A DNA stretch of 44,086 bases from an uncultured Fluviicola sp. (GTDB lineage Bacteria; Bacteroidota; Bacteroidia; Flavobacteriales_D; Crocinitomicaceae), in assembly GCA_937919725.1 (NCBI GenBank), contig CALFOS010000087.1, forward strand, positions 1 through 44,086, written 5' to 3'. The notes under the pieces were generated by a model that worked only from the letters and a program-made list of their open reading frames with translations, searched no databases and was not told where the DNA came from. The translations under genes and the position numbers were made by a program. Below are positions 39,401 to 44,086 of the stretch, piece after piece. The stretch's first letter is position 1. Every line of letters begins with the position of its first letter.

Positions 39401-39567
39401 AGTAATGTCATATTTGGATATTTAGAATTCATCTAAATTACGCCTGCACTCCTTTTGCGACGCGGATTAGTAAATAGGTGGATGATCCGAAAGTGCTTGA
39501 TCGAAGAATAGGCGACTATTTGTATGTTTTTTCGTTCAAAAATGTATCTTTAAGCGACGAAATCGCT

Positions 39568-40350
39568 ATGAAAAGCATCGAATTTGAATCCGCGCAAAAT
39601 GTGAAGATTGAGTATGAACTCGCTTCGGTTGGTCAACGCACTGTTGCCGCAATGCTCGATGTCATAGCTTTTTTGATCTATTTCATCATTCTCTCCCTTA
39701 TTCTCGGACTTGCAAATCCCTTTGGGTATAGTCCAGATGGAATGGGGAAGATGTCGTTTGTCATTTTATTAGCCATCAAAATTCCATGGATTTTTTACAA
39801 TCCGCTCATCGAGTACCTCACCCAAGGACAAAGTCTCGGAAAATACATCATGGGAATTCGTGTCGTTACTATTTCAGGAGAGCGACCTGGATTGCGCGAA
39901 GTGTTTACTCGTTGGATTTTTAAGGGCGATTTCATCTGGATCAGTGCCGATCCGTTCGCGATTTTGATTTGGATCGGTATTGGTTTGATCGGAATTCTCT
40001 TCGCGGGAACCTCAGAACGGCGGCAACGAATGGGCGACGCTATGGCAAACACGATCGTGATTCGAAACAAATCGAGCATGTCGTATTCCCTCCGCGATGT
40101 CCTCTCAATTAAAAGTCAAGACAATTACACACCCGTTTATCAAAACGCGATTCGGCTTACAGACGAAGACATGTTGCTGATCAAAAACACGATTCAGCGC
40201 GTGCGAGCAAATCCGAATACAGAAACAAAAAATTTCGCGGTCGAATTGGCAAACGAATCGGCGCGACTCATTGGCTTGGAAGAAACTCCGCCAAAACGAT
40301 TGGAATTTTTGCAAACACTTTTGCAGGATTACGTCGTTTTAACACGATAA
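39568..40350 (+). CDS. RDD family membrane protein (ORF 39478..40350; likely start at 39568)
   Basis: ASVGQRTVAAMLDVIAFLIYF, QGQSLGKYIMGIRVV, LREVFTRWIFKGDF are RDD motifs. The 30 aa before MKSIEFESAQNV begin at a GTG and do not look conserved. Confidence 0.88.
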   Translation: MKSIEFESAQNVKIEYELASVGQRTVAAMLDVIAFLIYFIILSLILGLANPFGYSPDGMGKMSFVILLAIKIPWIFYNPLIEYLTQGQSLGKYIMGIRVVTISGERPGLREVFTRWIFKGDFIWISADPFAILIWIGIGLIGILFAGTSERRQRMGDAMANTIVIRNKSSMSYSLRDVLSIKSQDNYTPVYQNAIRLTDEDMLLIKNTIQRVRANPNTETKNFAVELANESARLIGLEETPPKRLEFLQTLLQDYVVLTR

Positions 40351-40357
40351 TCAACAG

Positions 40358-41029
40358 ATGGCAAAACTTATTCTTGTTCCAACACCGATTGGAAATTTGG
40401 AAGATATTACCCTTCGTTCCATTCGTATATTGAAGGAAACAGAGCTTATTTTCGCAGAAGACACACGTGTTACCAACCGTTTGCTGAAGCATTTGGAAAT
40501 CAACAAGCCCGTCATTCCCTTTCATGCGCACAACGAGCACCGTTCGCTTGCCCTCACCATCGACAGAATTCGTGCGAACACCATGTGTGTTTTGGTTTCC
40601 GATGCAGGAACACCTGCCATTTCGGACCCTGGATTTTTGCTCGTCCGAGAATGTTTGAAAGAAGGAATAGAAATTGAGTGCTTGCCTGGGCCATCTGCGC
40701 TTATTCCCGCACTTGTTGCCAGCGGATTTCCGTGTGACAAGTTTGTGTTTGAAGGATTTTTACCCCACAAAAAAGGGCGACAATCGCGCTTGGTTGCGCT
40801 AGCAGAAGAAGAACGAACGATTATTTTGTACGAATCGCCGCATCGTTTGGTGAAATGCCTCGGACAAATTGCGGAGTTTTTGGGAGCGGATCGACAGGTG
40901 TGTGTGGCGCGGGAAATCACAAAAATGTACGAAGAGTATCGTCGTGGAACCGCTGTGGAAGTGCAGAAGCACTACGAGCAAAATCCTCCGAAAGGAGAAA
41001 TAGTTATTGTTATCGAAGGAAAAAAATAG
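40358..41029 (+). CDS. rsmI: 16S rRNA (cytidine(1402)-2'-O)-methyltransferase
   Basis: LILVPTPIGNLEDITLRSIRILKETELIFAEDTRVTNRLLKHL, VLVSDAGTPAISDPGFLLVREC, VFEGFLPHKKGRQSRL. Confidence 0.97.
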   Translation: MAKLILVPTPIGNLEDITLRSIRILKETELIFAEDTRVTNRLLKHLEINKPVIPFHAHNEHRSLALTIDRIRANTMCVLVSDAGTPAISDPGFLLVRECLKEGIEIECLPGPSALIPALVASGFPCDKFVFEGFLPHKKGRQSRLVALAEEERTIILYESPHRLVKCLGQIAEFLGADRQVCVAREITKMYEEYRRGTAVEVQKHYEQNPPKGEIVIVIEGKK

Positions 41030-41032
41030 AAC

Positions 41033-42061
41033 ATGGAATCACAGGCATTTTTTTTAACGAAAAAGGGATCAGCTCAGGAGGCATTCGAATTGCGAAACTT
41101 CGAAATTGAGGAACCACGAGGACAAAAAGTGCTCGTAGAAGTGGAAGCGTTTGGATTGAATTATGCTGATGTGATGGCGCGTCGAGGATTGTACCGTGAA
41201 GCACCACCATTTCCGTGTGTTGTTGGTTATGAGGCTGTTGGCAGAGTAATCGCCTGTGGACCTGATGCGAACAAAGAGAATTTGAACAAACGCGTGGTGG
41301 CTTTTTGCCGATTTGGAGGTTATGCCAAGCACGTGATCACCGACGATTATGCGACCGTTGCGGTGGGCGATCAAGATCCAATTGAATTGTTGGCGCTGTG
41401 CACCCAAGGAGTTACTGCTTATTACATGTCCGAATATTTAGCGCCTATTAACAGTATCGACCGTGTCCTTGTGCATGCTGCTGCTGGAGGAGTTGGAACG
41501 ATTTTGATTCAACTTGCGAAATTGAAAGGAGCAGAAGTGTTCGCAAAAGTGGGACAGAAGGACAAAGAACAATACGCCCGTGATTTGGGAGCCGATCACG
41601 TAGTGAATTACCGCAACTCTGACTATTCGGAGCAGTTGAAATCCATATTGCAAGGTGCCCGCATTGACGTAAGTTACAATCCTGTTGCAGGATCAACCTA
41701 CAAAAAAGACGTGGCACTTCTTGGTTCTGGCGGACGAATGGTGTTATTTGGCGGATCGGAGCTCGCGAATGGCAAGATGGGAATCTTCTCTAAGTTGAAT
41801 TTCGTTCGAAAAATGGGTCTCATCACGCCGATCGTGCTAATGATGCGCTCGAAAAGTGTGCTTGGTGTGAACATGCTGAAAATTGCAGACAACAAACCCA
41901 AAGTGCTCGAAATCTGCTTACATGCCATCGTTAACTTGTACGTCGAAGGAAAAATCAAGCCGCAAGTAGGAGGGAGCTATTCTTCAGATCAAATGGCGGA
42001 AGCCCACACAGCCCTGGAAAGTGGAAAAACCACCGGGAAACTGGGTGTAATTTGGTCGTAG
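41033..42061 (+). CDS. Medium-chain (quinone oxidoreductase / VAT-1-like) dehydrogenase
   Basis: EAFGLNYADVMARRGLY, VHAAAGGVGTILIQLAKLKGAEVFA nucleotide-binding motif. Confidence 0.92.
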   Translation: MESQAFFLTKKGSAQEAFELRNFEIEEPRGQKVLVEVEAFGLNYADVMARRGLYREAPPFPCVVGYEAVGRVIACGPDANKENLNKRVVAFCRFGGYAKHVITDDYATVAVGDQDPIELLALCTQGVTAYYMSEYLAPINSIDRVLVHAAAGGVGTILIQLAKLKGAEVFAKVGQKDKEQYARDLGADHVVNYRNSDYSEQLKSILQGARIDVSYNPVAGSTYKKDVALLGSGGRMVLFGGSELANGKMGIFSKLNFVRKMGLITPIVLMMRSKSVLGVNMLKIADNKPKVLEICLHAIVNLYVEGKIKPQVGGSYSSDQMAEAHTALESGKTTGKLGVIWS

Positions 42062-42062
42062 G

Positions 42063-42407
42063 ATGTTCAACCGAATCATCAAATGGCAAAAGATTTTCGA
42101 AACAAAAGAAGCGTTAATCGAGTATTTTGGAACGAAACAAACGGTGCTGTTCAAAAACACCTTTGGTGAAATCATGCTCGCTCGCGCGGGTGAAAATTTC
42201 TATGCTTTTGAGAATAAATGTCCACATCAAAATAAATCTTTGGTCGGTTGTGTGATCGATGAAGGCATGATCGTTTGTCCGTGGCACAAGTATGCTTTTT
42301 CCTGCGAAACCGGTCGCGGACATGCACTTTACTTGGAGAAATACCCGATCAAATTCGAAGATGACGGTGTGTTTATCGGGAAGGAAGGTTGGAGTTTGTT
42401 TGGGTGA
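42063..42407 (+). CDS. Rieske (2Fe-2S) domain protein
   Basis: CPHQNKSL ... CPWHKYAFS Rieske C-x-H / C-x-x-H pair. Confidence 0.92.
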   Translation: MFNRIIKWQKIFETKEALIEYFGTKQTVLFKNTFGEIMLARAGENFYAFENKCPHQNKSLVGCVIDEGMIVCPWHKYAFSCETGRGHALYLEKYPIKFEDDGVFIGKEGWSLFG

Positions 42408-42459
42408 TATTTTTAATACTCCCCGTTTCAAATCAACTTTATTTGCACTTCAGTTCACC

Positions 42460-42696
42460 TTATTTCTCATTTCTCCACTCGTTTCGTGTAATACAAAATA
42501 GTATATCATCGTTATCCACGGATTTATCTCCCGATTGAGCTGCTTTATTGAAATCTTCGCACGCATTTTGTGTCAGCTCCAAGGTCAATTTTTCGGGAGT
42601 CAATAACGACAAGGTTTTCGGCGCTGCTTCTCGGTCTGGAAGGTAAATATGTGTGGATATAGAACCGTTAACCTTAGTGGAGTTGCTACATTTGAC
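42460..42696 (-). pseudogene. C-terminal remnant of an unidentified protein gene, 5' end lost at the IS-like element
   Basis: Minus frame with no start codon, open up to the IS-like left end: VKCSNSTKVNGSISTHIYLPDREAAPKTLSLLTPEKLTLELTQNACEDFNKAAQSGDKSVDNDDILFCITRNEWRNEK*. Protein-like composition; not in the ORF track because it lacks a Met. Confidence 0.45.
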
Positions 42697-42750
42697 AGGA
42701 CAGATTAGTTAAGATAGTTGAGCATCAATGAACTATTCTAATTTAGAAGT

Positions 42751-43050
42751 ATGAAAACAAGAAAAAAGTTCAGTAAAGAATTCAAACGGAAAGCCATTGA
42801 AATAAGCAACAAAATTGACAACATCAAAGATGTTGCAATAAGTTTAGGGATACGAGAAGCATTATTATATCGTTAGCGAAAGGAGTTTTATCAAAAAGAA
42901 GGCGAAGTATTCTCAGGATCGGGAGTAACATCAACACGTCAAGATGCAGAAAAAGAGGAATTTCTTAGACTACGCAAAGAAAACCGAGATTTGAAACTAG
43001 AGCGTGACAGATTAAAAAAGGCGGTAGGCATCTTTTTCAAGAACGACTGA
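42751..43050 (+). pseudogene. IS3-family transposase orfA, interrupted by an in-frame TAG at 42874-42876
   Basis: MKTRKKFSKEFKRKAIEISNKIDNIKDVAISLGIREALLYR*RKEFYQKEGEVFSGSGVTSTRQDAEKEEFLRLRKENRDLKLERDRLKKAVGIFFKND*, an HTH_Tnp_1 / leucine-zipper pattern. Confidence 0.85.
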
Positions 43051-43249
43051 AACGACATGAATTTATCAAGGATCATCATAGTATGTTCCCAGTTGAAAAG
43101 ATGTGTAAAGTCTTGCGATTGAGCCGAAGTAGTTATTACAGTTGGAAAAATCGTAAGCCATCCAATAGAGATCAAGAAAACGAAGTCTTAGAAAAAATGA
43201 CAGCATAAATTCATTTGAAAAATTGAATTACAAAAAAGAGGCAGCTTGA
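43020..43249 (+). pseudogene. IS3-family transposase orfB, internally deleted (N-terminal ~60 aa plus last ~13 aa only)
   Basis: -1 frame: GRHLFQERLKRHEFIKDHHSMFPVEKMCKVLRLSRSSYYSWKNRKPSNRDQENEVLEKMTA*, then in another frame NSFEKLNYKKEAA* at 43208-43249; the DDE catalytic core is absent. Confidence 0.75.
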
Positions 43250-43468
43250 TACACCTTAACTAATTTATCTACTTTTTTTAGGAATTCCATGTTTCACCAT
43301 ACAGCAATTTTCTACAACGTAATTAATGAAAATGAGATCGTGTTGCTGCATCAAAATTCAGATGCGTACGGACGAAGAATTGGGTAATCCAGTTTATTTT
43401 ACGACCGGGTTCGATCTGAAAGAATGAGAATTTATCGCCCTCAAGAAAAGTAGTTGAATGCATCGATT

Positions 43469-44086
43469 TTACTCGAAAGCCATCCAATGTACATCCATAT
43501 TTTGCCCCCAAGTACTTCCATCTACACGGTTAATGATCATGGTAAACCCAGTACTTGTGACTTGGCGCGTCGTTACATCGAATGAGTCGTCGAAAATACT
43601 TCCAACTTGAGCCGATGCTGTACATATTACAGAAGGGGTGCCAACAAATGGAGTAGTAAATACCACGTTTACGATCATGATTTCCAATCCGCCGCTTGCC
43701 CCGACGTTCTGAGTTCCTCCTTGCATCGCGCTAAAGAAATTTGTACCTGGTACACCATCAGCACCATTAGCACCGTCTAGTCCAGGAACGCCATCAGCAC
43801 CATCAGCACCGTCAACACCATTAGCACCGTCTAGTCCAGGAACGCCATCAGCACCGTCTAGTCCATCAGCACCATTAGCACCGTCTAGTCCAGGAACGCC
43901 ATCAGCACCGTCTAGTCCAGGAGCACCATTAGCACCGTCTAGTCCAGGAGCACCATTAGCACCGTCTAGTCCAGGAACGCCATTAGCACCGTCTAGTCCA
44001 GGAACGCCATCAGCACCATCAGCACCGTCAACACCATTAGCACCGTCTAGTCCAGGAACGCCATCAGCACCGTCTAGTCCAGGAGC
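43469..44086 (-). CDS. Collagen-like (Gly-X-Y)n protein with C-terminal H-type-lectin-like domain (5' end beyond window)
   Basis: Minus frame is open from the window edge to the stop at 43469. 43739-44086 encodes 38 uninterrupted G-X-Y triplets (GLD/GAD/GAN/GVP/GAP/GVD...), then TNFFSAMQGGTQNVGASGGLEIMIVNVVFTTPFVGTPSVICTASAQVGSIFDDSFDVTTRQVTSTGFTMIINRVDGSTWGQNMDVHWMAFE*. The ORF track shows only the part after the internal Met (43726). Confidence 0.85.
   Translation of the reverse strand, partial: APGLDGADGVPGLDGANGVDGADGADGVPGLDGANGVPGLDGANGAPGLDGANGAPGLDGADGVPGLDGANGADGLDGADGVPGLDGANGVDGADGADGVPGLDGANGADGVPGTNFFSAMQGGTQNVGASGGLEIMIVNVVFTTPFVGTPSVICTASAQVGSIFDDSFDVTTRQVTSTGFTMIINRVDGSTWGQNMDVHWMAFE
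43739..44086. repeat. In-frame tandem repeat encoding the collagen-like stalk (9-bp triplets organised mainly in ~27-bp units)
   Basis: Recurrent GGAACGCCATCAGCACCGTCTAGTCCA / GGAGCACCATTAGCACCGTCTAGTCCA variants on the plus strand. Confidence 0.95.

Larger units (their letters stand above)
42699..43269 (+). mobile_element. Decayed, internally deleted IS3-family insertion sequence
   Basis: Candidate terminal inverted repeats GACAGATTAGTTAAG (42699-42713) and CTTAACTAATTTATC (43255-43269; 13/15 matches to the reverse complement) bracket orfA, the orfB N-terminus and an orfB-like C-terminal tail. Confidence 0.65.

Noticed and set aside
39478-39567. 30-aa N-terminal extension of the RDD protein
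   Set aside because: GTG start far upstream and no similarity to RDD proteins; the ATG at 39568 is the more natural start.
43323-43511. 62-aa minus-strand ORF overlapping the collagen-lectin stop
   Set aside because: Different frame from the lectin gene and overlaps its 3' end; no domain; likely chance ORF.
43739-44086. Short regular repeats resembling a CRISPR array
   Set aside because: No spacers; the units are 9-bp multiples that translate as uninterrupted Gly-X-Y in one open frame.

Overview
This 44 kb window looks like a Bacteroidota chromosome, probably Flavobacteriales. That placement is an inference from T9SS sorting domains, PorP/SprF proteins and TAnnTTTG-type promoters. About 28 coding regions are supported. 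Housekeeping genes include an acyl-CoA carboxylase carboxyltransferase, aspS, cysS, polA, hemA-hemC-hemD, rsmI, a TrkA-type K+ regulator, RDD and Rieske proteins. The main accessory block is an 11.3 kb tightly packed minus-strand operon (5684-16979). It has two tandem copies of a module made of a giant IgGFc-binding-N/PKD/type-B-CTD adhesin plus a PorP/SprF protein, closed by a PorE-like TPR/PD40/CRD/OmpA protein. Other accessory features are tandem T9SS M43 metalloproteases, a 1116-aa UPF1-like SF1 helicase, and a small HTH gene behind a leader packed with inverted repeats. The last 1.6 kb holds a decayed, internally deleted IS3-family element with candidate terminal inverted repeats, flanked by apparent gene remnants. 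Next to it is a collagen-like (Gly-X-Y)n protein whose C-terminus resembles an H-type lectin; it runs off the window edge. I found no CRISPR array, rRNA or tRNA. The strongest candidates for unusual biology are the duplicated adhesin/SprF operon and the collagen-lectin protein beside the dead IS. Neither is proven to be a new system.
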